DNA from: Cymbomonas tetramitiformis
Taxonomy: Eukaryota; Chlorophyta; Pyramimonadophyceae; Pyramimonadales; Pyramimonadaceae
Direction: 5' to 3'
Assembly (NCBI GenBank): GCA_001247695.2
Contig: LGRX02029142.1
Location: forward strand, 1-64,000
Length of the DNA: 64,000 nt
The translations under genes and the position numbers were made by a program. This document shows positions 1 to 10,236 of the stretch, piece by piece (the first letter of the stretch is position 1; each line of letters opens with the position of its first letter). The notes under the pieces were generated by a model, which was given only the letters and a program-made list of their open reading frames with translations, was not told where the DNA came from and ran no database searches.

Positions 1-724
1 AAACTATAACTCAAACCACTCCGAACTTGCTTTCTGTTTCGCACGATCACGGGTTAGTCGGGTACATACGTAAGGAAACCCTATCCAATTCAAGCGACAC
101 ACGGCCGTACGGGGCACCCGGCGATGAACCAACGACATTCCGGTCACTCATGATCATTTTGGAAGCATTTCATAAGCATATAACAAACTATAACACAAAC
201 CACACCGAACTTGCTATCTGTTTCGCACTATCACGGGTTAGTCGGGTACATACGTAAGGAAACCCTATCCAATTCAAGCGACACACGGCCGTACGGGGCA
301 CCCGGCGATGAACCAACGACATTCCGGTCACTCATGATCATTTTGGAAGCATTTCATAAGCATATAACAAACTATAACTCAAACCACTCCGAACTTGCTA
401 TCTGTTTCGCACTATCACGGGTTAGTCGGGTACATACGTAAGGAAACCCTATCCAATTCAAGCGACACACGGCCGTACGGGGCACCCGGCGATGAACCAA
501 CGACATTCCGGTCACTCATGATCATTTTGGAAGCATTTCATAAGCATATAACAAACTATAACTCAAACCACTCCGAACTTGCTATCTGTTTCGCACTATC
601 ACGGGTTAGTCGGGTACATACGTAAGGAAACCCTATCCAATTCAAGCGACACACGGCCGTACGGGGCACCCGGCGATGAACCAACGACATTCCGGTCACT
701 CATGATCATTTTGGAAGCATTTCA
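1..724. repeat. 184-bp tandem satellite, about 3.9 copies, cut by window start
   Basis: Units begin at 1, 185, 369 and 553, and the last breaks off at about 724. Copies are nearly identical; the second differs at a few bases near its start. Each unit holds a 76-codon open frame. Because 184 is not a multiple of three, the frame shifts between units, so these ORFs are coincidental rather than a repeat protein. The array very likely continues left of the window. Confidence 0.95.
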
Positions 725-2700
725 AACCAAAAACAAAACAAAAAAAAATTGGAAGGAGTGGCGTCTTCCAATTTCGAGCGACCGTCGTTATTGTTACGCC
801 TCGTATGTGGACCGGGCTGCTTGGAACAGACTATTGGGAATAAATGAATCTCGATCATCGTCTAAAAACCTTCATTTTGACACAATTTTCGTCGTCTAAA
901 AATTATTGCCACGTCATCTGAAATGTGCCACGTAAGTGACACGTAAGCGACACGTAAGTCGTCCCGCAAGTTTTATTACAAAATATTACTCAAATTATTT
1001 ATTTGTGCATGCTGCTTTCGTACTCGGCGAGTCCCGGTAGTTTTTTTGTTGCATTTTTGTTCATATGCATGCATATCATGTACAAGTATGCAAATATGGG
1101 CACATCCATGTGCAATTTAGGTTAGCATGCACGGTACACGTTTATGGATGTGCATATTCAGATGCTTCAATTCCCAGAAAACAAGTGATGGGTACTAGCA
1201 TATGATACACAAATATATATCATCATAGTTACAAATTTAATCAATATACACCAATTAATTGTCTATGATGTCTTCTAGGCAAGAGATTTCGATTCATTTC
1301 ACAGTGCTGAGGCTATTATATTGCTGATACATTGGAATCTTATTGCTGAGACATTGGAGCTTTATTGGTCAAGGCAATTGCATCGCACGCAATATAGGTC
1401 GATTGCCTCTTCTCGTTGATCCCGCGGAATAATAAGCGCCCAAGTGACGTCGACTGGAATGACCAGTGTCCTTGGGGTGACCCATTCGTTCCCTCTGGGT
1501 CTGGTCGGGATAAAGTCGCCGGTTCCTGAAGGTAAAAAAACATGTATTTCCGAATTCTCCAGGTGTTGCGCCACCAAACGATCGGTAAGTCCTGCCGGAC
1601 ATGTATGTCCTCGTAGGGGATGTTTAAGAACTTACATATCATCCAGCTGTCTACATTGCATTGAGAACTACATCGCTGGTGGACCATTCCATGTGTATTG
1701 ATAGCGTCTGCACTGGCTTCATCAAGGTCGCGTGTCCCATAAACTCCGAATCGTAGAATTGAAGGCATAACGTGGCCACGATATTACAGGCTTTTATACC
1801 TGTAGAAGATAACAATGCTTGCAAGGTGATTAGCAGTTGAAGCGAGCGTCGCTCATAGCAAAAGTCGAAAAATATATTGTGAGGATACATGTGGAGCTAT
1901 AATACCTGCAGATGGCAATGCTTGCAAGGTAAGTAGCAGATGTTTGAAGGTATGGTTGAAGGTGCGTATGTCAGAAGAAACAAGGGGAAATAAATCTTCA
2001 AGGGTCGGGCAAGAGCTTTTGTACCTGGTCGTGAGTGGACCGCGGGTCGTGCAAGAGTAGTGTACTTTATTTGATCCAATCAAATTCGTGTATCTCGCAC
2101 ATGCGGGATCACTTAGTCGCCGATTTTTTAATCAAAGACAAAACACAACCGAGGCAGAAAACCCCATACACAGGCACATCAGCATATCGGCAAGAAACAC
2201 AAGCCATTGGCGAATGAACATGCGATTACATTATACACTTCTACCACATTGTTAAAATGTTTTTAAGTATACTATTCTTATCGAAAAGTAGTCGAAAATC
2301 TAACCCTCGGGAGGTTGCAATCCTAAGTACTCGAAATCAAAGTGGAATCAAGATAACATTCTCGTAGCCGCCGTGGTTTCAATTGCCGCGACAGGTAACG
2401 TTGACGGTAACGTTACGGCTGAACCTGTCGGAACTTGAACCGAAAGGCAAGGTCGTTTCGAAACACACATCGAAAATACCCCAACGTGCATTTATTGCCT
2501 TTCGCATTCCTGCACATATAACATTCATTGTAGTTCCTCCACAACATTCGAACAGTCATACCATGAGGAAGATAGTCAAAATTCCTCATTCTCATTCTGG
2601 GGGCAGTAGGGCATGTTGCATACATTCCAAGAACATAGGCAACAATACATTCTCCCTTGGATGGCATGGTTGGATGAGGTGGCAGGTAAAGAAGCGTCGC
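725..2700. other. Intergenic stretch, no gene recognised
   Basis: It starts with an A-rich tract next to the satellite. Around 910-970 there are closely repeated CCACGTAAG / ACACGTAAG motifs. A minus-strand frame at 1340-1768 (142 codons) shows no family I recognise and may be chance or a decayed exon. A motif of about 40 bp (an ATACCTG run followed by AATGCTTGCAAGG) occurs near 1797-1838 and again near 1910-1943. I see no RNA gene. Confidence 0.4.
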
Positions 2701-2825
2701 AAGTAAAGTGTCAAGCTGAAAAGCACCAAACGCAATTGGGGAGTTTGGGAGTTTCGGGAGTTGGGGAGTTTTACAATGGGATGCAAAATATCACTGCACA
2801 AAAGAGCATCACACAGCAGCACCTG

Positions 2826-3160
2826 CCAAATTGAGTCTGTTCAACGACGTGTTGAACGCAAGCGCGTCGGCCAAGGCCCTGATTCCACTTGCATCATACG
2901 TTACTCGGTCAAACGTGAGGATGACCCTCTCCATATCATAGAGCCGGTTGTCTGCAGTAAGCCCCCGCCCGCGTGTCGTAGTCAGCCAAACTGCAGAATA
3001 TCACTGCACAAAAGAGCATCACACAGCCGCACCTGCCAAATTGAGTGTGTTCAGCGACGTGTTGAACATCCCTTGCTCGTTCGGGGTGAGTGCAGCGGCC
3101 AGCGCCTTGGCCCCTTCAGGTCCGATGTTGTTCCCTGCATCCAACCCGTACGGTTTCAAG
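2826..3160 (-). pseudogene. Leucine-rich-repeat exons of an ANK-LRR gene (3' part)
   Basis: Two minus-strand exons are visible. One runs from about 2955 to 2826 after an acceptor reading ACTGCAG; it encodes the ribonuclease-inhibitor-type LRR text GIRALADALAFNTSLNRLNL and ends at an AG/GT donor. The other (about 3160 to 3041) reads NNIGPEGAKALAAALTPNEQ followed by FNTSLNTLNLAG and ends at the same donor context. The intron sequence 3' of both exons is duplicated (2793-2825 and 3001-3040), so exon and intron were copied together. A further related exon-intron block lies at 6810-7120. Function is unknown; such LRRs usually bind proteins. I cannot tell whether the gene is still expressed. Confidence 0.6.
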
Positions 3161-3360
3161 GTCAAGCTTACCGGAAATGTTAACTACCCTGCAACAGAAT
3201 TGTAGTAGTCTGAGAAACCTGAAGCTATGTCTCCTGCTTTACTGTAGTCGGACTGTTAAATGTTTGCTTGCGACACTGCACTGTGATACAAACGGCTTCC
3301 AACTGAAACGCCCATCCCGCTGTGTTCCTTGTGCTTCTCAGCAAAAATGAACTTCATAGG

Positions 3361-3685
3361 TACTTATGGCACTTTACGAGACACAATGCAAAAAACTTCA
3401 GCAATTCTTGTTGCATTGGAGCCTGCGGAATTTCAGAGGTTTCCGTGCTGATATATCGATAAGAGTTCTATGTGCCGTCAGATCAAAGCAGCAACAATTT
3501 AGATCTGACGAAGACGACAGAACTTAGGAGTTCCACCTGTGGGAATCCGCAGCTCCGTTCTTTTGCCTTCGCAAAAGAACTTCACAAGAAATTCCTCGCG
3601 GAAATTCGTAGTGTGGCACATCGCTAATTATTATGGTTAAATTGGAGCCTGCGGAATTTTAGAGGTTTCTCTTTTGCTCAAATCC
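3361..3685 (+). mobile_element. DIRS-like element relic 1, UTR-type sequence
   Basis: This non-coding block resembles 7638-7975 and 4690-4846. Shared runs include TTGGAGCCTGCGGAATTT, GTGGGAATCCGCAGCTC and GTGTGGCACATCGCTAAT. In the 7638 copy it lies directly upstream of a gag-like frame, so it is probably the element's leader or terminal repeat. Part of it (TTGGAGCCTGCGGAATTT) recurs at 3640. It meets the next gag relic in opposite orientation, which fits inverted terminal repeats but does not prove them. Confidence 0.5.
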
Positions 3686-4144
3686 TCATTTGCCAAAGGC
3701 AGGCACTGCAATACATTTCATTATGGCGTCGTACGATAAGCCGGCGTCCTCAGCCTCGTCCAACGTCTTGTTGCATTCGGCAACCACGTCGTGTAAGAAG
3801 GAAAGTGCTGGTGCTAGCACCAGGCACTCGTACTTCATGGAGCAGTTAGACTTTTTGGAGAGGGAGTCGTACGTTTTATTCCTGTGCAGATCGTAAAGCT
3901 GCGGCATTCTCGTCGTCAACGTTGCCGGCCTTGCAGGGAACGGAATTACGGGGGCCTCCGGCACGTACTCCAGCTTCCTCCATCTCTCCAACAGCTGCTC
4001 AGCAGATTTAACAACCGCCTCGGAGTCCGACGACCCCGATTTTGCCTCGATCTTAGCTTCCAACTCAGCACTGATCTCCGTCTGACGTTGAAGCTGTTGT
4101 CGAAGTAGACGATTGTCCTCAGCCTGCTGCTTCTGGATCTCCAA
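3686..4144 (-). pseudogene. Gag-like coiled-coil ORF1 fragment of a DIRS-like element
   Basis: A frame of 152 codons. The first 40 residues are Gln/Leu/Glu-rich and look like a coiled coil. They are followed by the block IPFPARPATLTTRMPQLYDL and then NKTYDSLSKKSN. The same block in altered form follows the gag frame at 5625-6080 (NPFPTRPAT, DMPQMHDIYTDKT), and a shorter piece lies at 7976-8220. In the third copy an RT domain lies downstream, so this is taken as the ORF1/Gag of that element. A stop just upstream of the Met and the absence of a downstream pol show it is a relic. Confidence 0.5.
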
Positions 4145-4689
4145 GATCTGCTGCAGTAGACTCTCCTAAGTCGGTGGTACTGCAGGGGTAAGGGAAGGTG
4201 ACGGAGGATGGTCACCGCCGCACTTCCCTGGGAGGGGAGGGAAATCCTTGAGGACAGGGAAATCCTTGAAAGGAGGAAAATCCCCTGAGTCCTTGCTCTT
4301 CGAGCTCCCAAACTACTCAAAGGAGTTACAGTGAAGTCGAGTTTTGTACTGCCAAACATATCGGAGCAAACGTCGTTCTCCTCCAACTCACTGAGGGATC
4401 TCCCGTTGTCGTCGATCGTCGTCGTACAACCTAGTGGTTTTGTCACTACCTACTCTACTGTTTACCGGTGAAACAGGTGAAAGAAAAATACAAAATCCGA
4501 TTTGCAGTGTGCCTCACAGAGTACTGTAGGTACCCGTGAAGTTCCTGTTGCAAGAGCAAAAAGAACAGAGCTGACAGGAGTGTCGGCTCGTGTCTACTTA
4601 TACATCCTGTTTGAGTCACGGAGCTACATCCGTCATTCGGCTCTACTGTGGCAGGAGTTACGGATTACGAAAGTCTGAAACCACAAAAA

Positions 4690-6080
4690 TTCCGTTGCAC
4701 TCCAATTTGAACATTTCTGTGCCGGCAGATCGATCAGAGTTTCCTGAGCTGTCAGTTCAAAAGCACCAGTGATTTAGATCGGAAGCCGACAGTATTTAGG
4801 ATTTCCATCCGTTGGAATCAGCAACTCTGTTCTTCCGCTCTGCTTGCACTAGTGAAAAAATCCACATGTTATTGACATGTCAAAACTTAAATTCATTTGA
4901 AAACCATATTAACGTATGTCAAAATCAGCTCAATATGCTATTAACTTTGATATCGGATTAATGCACTAAAATGGGAAAGCTATGTGGATAACATGGTGAA
5001 AACTTGTTAAAAAGAAATGGGCACGTGGTAATGACATATGATACTAATGATAGACTAATGATAGACATTTGATAGACATCTGATAGACATCTGATAGACT
5101 AATGTCTATCATTAGTCTATCATTACTATCATATGTCATTACCATGTGCCCATTTCTTTTTAACAAGTTTTCACCATGTTATCCACATAGCTTTCCCATT
5201 TTAGTGCATTAATCCGATATCAAAGTTAATAGCATATTGAGCTGATTTTGACATACGTTAATATGGTTTTCAAATGAATTTAAGTTTTGACATGTCAATA
5301 ACATGTGGATTTTTTCACTAGTGCTTGTTAAGTGGTGTAGGGATCCTTTCTCCAAGCCGACTGACGACTCCACGTGACTGGGACGAATAAACGTGTATGG
5401 GCAGCCAAAACACACCACAGTATATTATCTACTATTCTATTACCTGTGTTGTTGTTCCATTTACCATTCCGTGGTTATTAGCAAAACGATTTCATCATAA
5501 ACAGAGCAAAAAAACCTGAACAAGAAAATATTCTCGCGGAAAATTCATAGTATGGCATACTGCAGTTCTTTACCCCACATTTTAACGTTACTGTGGAAGT
5601 TTCACCACTTTTGACGACTTCAAGAATGGCCGATCTAGGAAGCTCGGAAGGCGGCACTAACCAGACCAGTTTGCCCAACCGAGGAAAACCGGAAGAGACA
5701 CGCGAGCCGAAATCCGGGAAGGAAGCTCTGCTAGAGCAGCAGTCTGCGATGTTGACACTGATGATGCAGCAGATGCGCGGGTGGAGTTCGCGGAGGAGAC
5801 GGCTGCGAAAGCCGTTACCCACAGTGGCGGAGCCGCCTAGATCAGGGACGCGGAGTTGGAAGCGTTAAAGAGGCTACCCTACGTGCCTCACGTCGCGGGG
5901 AATCCGTTCCCCACGCGACCTGCGACTTCGGAGACCGACATGCCCCAGATGCACGATATTTACACCGACAAGACGCGTACGACACCCTCTCCAAACGCAC
6001 GAACTCTTCGACGCGTTACGAGCAGTTAGTGCTCACACCTGTGCTCTTGTGCATACACGATGCGATCGCGTAGTCGACGG
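4690..6080 (+). mobile_element. DIRS-like element relic 2, interrupted by a palindromic MITE
   Basis: The leader-type sequence (CAGATCGATCAGAGTT at 4724 onwards) breaks at 4846, where the 477-bp palindrome is inserted, and resumes near 5328. A gag-like frame begins with ATG at 5625 (MADLGSSEGG) and carries a Gln-rich MLTLMMQQM segment. It shifts frame near 5850 into YVPHVAGNPFPTRPATSETD, which is homologous to the minus-strand relic at 3686-4144. No RT follows. The piece is frameshifted and dead. Confidence 0.55.
4847..5323. mobile_element. 477-bp near-perfect palindrome (foldback MITE, CACTA-like ends)
   Basis: The two halves are reverse complements across almost their whole length, about 230 bp per arm with the centre at about 5085. 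The centre is made of short repeats of GATAGACATCT. The ends read CACTAGTGAAAAAATCC and its complement. The 4-bp direct repeat CTTG flanks both sides (4843-4846 and 5324-5327). It contains no gene. CACTA elements start this way but normally make 3-bp duplications, so the superfamily is uncertain. Confidence 0.85.
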
Positions 6081-6099
6081 TGTGTAGATTCTTACCCGC

Positions 6100-6940
6100 A
6101 AGGTTGAGCGTGCTCAGCGACCCGTTGAATAATCCCTCTGCATTTGGAGTGAGTGCAACAGCCAGCATCTTCGCTCCTTCAGGTCCAATGCCCTTCTCAT
6201 CGGAAGCATGATTATCACCGATCGCAGCTGCACCACAAGCACTTGGCGTGAGCTCACCTCTTGATTATTGATCACAAAGATCGACAGAAAGAAGCGCCAC
6301 AATGTGGGGAATGGCATACTGCTTAGATTCAATATGTTCAGCGACCCATTAAACACAAGCGCATTGGGAAAGGGACTTACTGCATAGGTTCAGAGTGTTC
6401 AGCGACCCGTTGAAAACCACCATACTCCCCTAATTCAATCCTATCTATAACATTATTTTGTTGCCCTGCTGTGCATCGTCTAATGCAATTCACAATAGGA
6501 AGAAACTGTCATATGGTCAACAGGGAATAGGAATCGCCTCAATGCATATAGGAATCGCCTCAGTGCATATAGGAATCGCCTCAGTGCATAGGCATGTAAA
6601 GGAGAGCATGGGAAGGCCAAATCTGTGAAGGTTCTTACCTGAGAGGTCAAGCAAGCTCAATGACTTGTTCAACACCAACATTGCTCCAAGAATAATAGCA
6701 TCCTCAGGCCCCAGGTGCTTGCCACTCAGGTCCAGCTCCGTGAGCTCATTTCTTCTTAAAGCTCCAATGGGCAGGTCGACTCCTAACAGACTGGATGAGA
6801 TGCTGAGGGTGTTCAGCGATGTGTTGAACCATCCCTCTGCATTGGGAGTGAGTGCAGCGGTCAGTGCCTTGGCTCCTTCAGGTCCGACGTTGTTCCCTGC
6901 ATCCAACCCGCACGTTTTCAAGATCAAGCTTACCGGAAAT
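6100..6940 (-). pseudogene. Leucine-rich-repeat exons of the ANK-LRR gene (middle part)
   Basis: One long minus-strand exon (about 6925 to 6652) encodes several ribonuclease-inhibitor-type LRRs, including NNVGPEGAKALTAALTPNAE, NELTELDLSGKHLGPEDA and NKSLSLLDLSG. It ends at a clear TCAG/GTAAGAACC donor. A second exon-like stretch (about 6215 to 6100) reads GIGPEGAKMLAVALTPNAEG, then FNGSLSTLNL. Further short pieces at about 6335 and 6395 read VFNGSLNILNL and VFNGSLNTLNL. The downstream limits are decayed. With the exons at 2826-3160 and the ankyrin exon at 10237-10990, these form one gene broken up by transposons. Confidence 0.6.
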
Positions 6941-7125
6941 GTTATCTACCCTGCAACAAAATTATAGTGGTTTGAATAACCTGAATCTATGTCTCCTGCT
7001 TTAGTCGAGACAGACTATCACATGTTGGCTTGAGACACTACATTGTGATACAAATGGCTTCAAACAAAAAACGCCCATCCAGCTGTGTTCCTTGTGCTTC
7101 TCAGCAAAAATGAGCTTCTCAGGTA

Positions 7126-7627
7126 AAAAAGAAAAAGAAAAAGAGACACCCTTTTTTGGGGTGTGGGGCTTTGTGAGTCCCCATGACTCTTATCCTTTCC
7201 TTTCTTTAATCCGGTTTGGTGTCCACTTTTTTCCTATATAGTCTGTTAAGGCTAACTGCATATCCCGTAGCGAGGTCATGTATTTTTCTGAGTAGGTGTA
7301 GTGCTTCCTGTTTGTCGAATCCTAGGTGTTTGGTCAGCATCTTCTCCGTATGTTCATATATTGTACCCGTGTTCCCGAATACCATCACATGTAGTGTCAC
7401 CTTGTACCCATACAATTCTAGTAGTTTTACCAATGGTGCATATTTCGTATATTTTGTTTTTAGTGCCTCTTCCCAGCTCATTTCATCCGTATAAGTTACC
7501 TCAATTAGGTGTATATGCCCGACATCTTCCATTGCTCTTTGGTGTGTGTATCCCGGCTGCTTGTTTCCTTTCTCGGTTCCTTCTAGCATTACTATGTCCA
7601 CAAAATGTGGTATGGTGTCCTTTCCAG
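7126..7627 (-). mobile_element. 5'-truncated non-LTR retrotransposon copy (RLE end only) with 10-bp TSD
   Basis: The 10-bp repeat TTCTCAGGTA lies at 7116-7125 and 7628-7637. Between them the minus strand encodes about 140 residues homologous to the C-terminus of the element at 11054-14932. Both have FVDIVM, then HIHLIEVTYTDE or its equivalent, then KYTKY-PL and a G-x-x-G-T-[IV]-Y block. This is the core of a PD-(D/E)XK restriction-like endonuclease. The 3' end carries two adjacent stem-loops (about 7146-7183) and a simple TTTTTC-type tail. The structure is that of target-primed retrotransposition with 5' truncation. Confidence 0.8.
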
Positions 7628-7637
7628 TTCTCAGGTA

Positions 7638-8930
7638 CTTTATATATGGCATGTTATGAGACACAGTGCAAAAAACTATGGCAAATCTTGTTTAATTGGA
7701 GCCTGCGGGATTTTACTATTTTAGAGGATTCCGTGCTTGTAGATCGATCAGAGTTCGATGTGCTGTCAAATCAAAGCAGCAATGATTTAGATCTGAAGTT
7801 GACAATATTTAGGGGTTCAACCCGTGGGAATCCGCAGCTCTATTATTTTGCCATCGCAAAACAAAAAACTTCACAAGAAATCCTTGGAAATTCTTCTCGA
7901 TCCTCGCGGAAATTCTTAGTGTGGCACATCGCTAATCATTACCCCACAGTTGACTATTATGAACACCTTGAAGAATGACTGACCAAGAAGGGGAACACGC
8001 AGACTCTCCGACCCCTCAATAAACAGATGCTCTGCTCAACACCATGATGCAGCAGATGAAAGACCTCAACACACGGGTTTAGGCATGAGCTGAGGAACTG
8101 ACTGCGAAGGCCGCCTCTCAGGGTGGCGGATCCGCTCAGAGCTGAGAGCAGGGGGACGCTGAATTAGAGGTACTGCTGCAACAGTTACGGAATGTAGTGA
8201 ATGTGCCTCACGTCGCTGGGAATCAAGGGTGGCAATTACTTTAAATTTCGTAACGGATTTTGAAATCGATTCAATTAGTTTCATTTCAAAATCAGTTCGA
8301 TTATATAATCGCATCCATGCGCCCGTCTTCAGACACTGTTCTGTCTCTGCGGCCATCCCCTCGAGCTGCAGAGTGGTATGTAGTGTCGTCCAACGATATC
8401 CCGTGATCGAAAGGCAGAGGCGCCTTGTCAACCCAACGCATCCTGTCGATCCACTGCATTACAGTACCTCCCGGCTCGCGCCAGCTATGCGCCATGCATG
8501 TCCGTCCCCCTTCTGCTCCGCACCTTTTCTTGCAAGGTGGGCTCCTCCTTGGACGCCCCGAGGGGCGGAAGGTGGCCAACACTTTCCAGAACGGAAAGCG
8601 ATGGCGACATGTCTTGAGGGTATTCCTGGTGCCGAAGCCGGGGACGAACAAGTGGCGCCTTGTGATGGACTTTCGCTGGTTGAACGCCCGCTGTGTGAAG
8701 TCACGCTACAAGATGGAGACGCTAAAAGAGCGTCGACGGTTCGCCAAGCCGCCGGACGATTGGTGCTTCAGCTTCGACCTCAAGGACGGGTATTACCACG
8801 TGGGGATCGACCCCGCCTGGGGTTGTTTAAAAAGTCTACGACCTTTGCTGCTTACGGTGAGCTGTGTATTTTCTTCGTATATATATGACAGTTTGAACAC
8901 GTTACGAAGGCCGAGACGGTAGGGAAATGT
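7638..8930 (+). mobile_element. DIRS-like element relic 3: leader, gag remnant and truncated RT
   Basis: The leader-type block at 7638-7975 is followed at 7976 by a decayed gag frame (MTDQEGEHADSPTPQ, then MMQQMKDLNTRV, with stops). From about 8480 a frame opens that encodes a reverse transcriptase start: VFLVPKPGTNKWRLVMDF, then DDWCFSFDLKDGYYHVGI. This covers the first RT motifs, including the motif A aspartate (FDLKDGY). The frame loses similarity after about 8815, so the YxDD motif, RNase H and recombinase are missing. The VPKPGTNKWR..DFR..N style is typical of DIRS-like RTs. Confidence 0.65.
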
Positions 8931-9252
8931 ACGGGGTGTTTTCAGTATGTATTTCAGAATGTGTATTTCATAAGAGCGTTGAAGTTTTTCAGGAATCTTT
9001 ACGTACGCGAGACAACGTTCAGTGGTGACAACTGCTCCGACTCATGCTAGGGGCAGAAAATCAACGTTAATTATCGACTGCGAAAAACCCGTATCCTCTA
9101 TAGTACATAGTGAGCTGTTTACAGAGACTGATCAGTCTCTATTCGAAAACCTACTGAGGAAGGCCAAATGGTGCGGGCCGAAAAGCTTTTAGGTTACCAG
9201 TGTTTAGAACTCCGGTAGAAAATTTAATGTTACTGTATCTGGAAAGTTATTA
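8931..9252. other. No gene seen
   Basis: About 320 bp between the RT relic and the MITE. Short frames only, and no recognisable motif or RNA. Confidence 0.4.
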
Positions 9253-9486
9253 GGGCTGTTCCATTTATTGTCGTGCAAGGTAGGATTTCCGTTTTTTGTC
9301 CGCTGGGGGGTGGTGGGGTCATGTGATGGCCGTCCGCGGGCGTGTTGTCCGCCGGGTGGGTGGGTGGGGTTGCTAAAGTTAACAGTGGAGAGTGTCACTG
9401 GGAGGTGGGGATCGAAGAAACGATGTCCGCCGGGGTGGTGGGGTCAAGTGTCATATCCTAACCCGTGACAATAAATGGAACAGCCC
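9253..9486. mobile_element. 234-bp MITE with TTA target duplication (PIF/Harbinger-like)
   Basis: The ends are inverted repeats of about 25-35 bp starting GGGCTGTTCCATTTATTGTC. TTA lies on both sides (9250-9252 and 9487-9489). The interior is G-rich and non-coding. A 3-bp TWA duplication with GGG/CCC ends is characteristic of PIF/Harbinger non-autonomous elements. Confidence 0.75.
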
Positions 9487-10236
9487 TTATTTACTGCCGA
9501 CTTGAACTGGTGTTTGTATCCTGCATTCAAAAAAGTATCGAATCGTTCTACTTCGTTATTTATTGAAAAACACAGTTTCCGACCGTACAGTACGATCGTT
9601 TTCCTTTTACGTGTACATATTAGTCCACTATCGTTTTTGTAACAAAAGTTTATTCAAGAAACATGCATTCGACGTAAGGGGTGGAGTTATTCCAGTGCGG
9701 CGCCCTTCCTTCTGGATAAAAGACTCCCCTCGCATACTCGTTCTCGGTGGTGCACGCACACGGTCTAGGGCTACAGCCGGCGGGCACAGCAGAGGCGTAG
9801 CTGCTCCGGGCGTGCGCCTACGTGGTGTTTGCATTTGTCACATTCGATCGGACAATGGTGTGTACAATCACGCTTTGGACCCACAACAGTATCACAGGCG
9901 ACACAGTCTCAGTGGTTCCCCACAAGAAGAAGGGCAGAGAGCATGTGCGCCTGAAGCGGAGGCTCACCATTCCCGCAGCGCGGGTGCAGGGCCTGGTGCA
10001 GCTTCCACAGCACTGGGAGCAGGTGCGAGATGCTAGTTGGGTGCAGAGCCTGGCAGCGAGCTCCAAGGAGCAGATAGAGCTTTAGAGATTTACAACCTAT
10101 CTACAGCATGCAGTAGGGTGTTGCCGTGTGCAGGAAAGCACCAGTCGTGATGACGACGAAGCAATCTACAGCCCTTGATGCACCAAGCAAGCATTCAAGT
10201 TGCTCAGCTGCCGATTCTGGGAATGGCAAAATTTAC
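9487..10236. other. Spacer or intron region with an unassigned plus-strand frame
   Basis: A plus-strand frame at 9822-10085 (87 codons) contains a basic stretch (PHKKKGREHVRLKRRL). I recognise no family for it, and the other frames here are no better. On the minus strand this region follows the donor at 10236, so it may simply be intron of the ANK-LRR gene. Confidence 0.3.

Noticed and set aside
1..724. CRISPR-like array
   Set aside because: Repeats are 184 bp, contiguous and without unique spacers, in a eukaryotic context.
27..899. Four overlapping 76-106 codon ORFs near the window start
   Set aside because: They are the same frame of a 184-bp satellite. The unit length is not divisible by three, so no continuous repeat protein exists.
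1340..1768. 142-codon minus-strand ORF as a host gene
   Set aside because: No recognisable domain, several overlapping frames of equal quality and no splice context.
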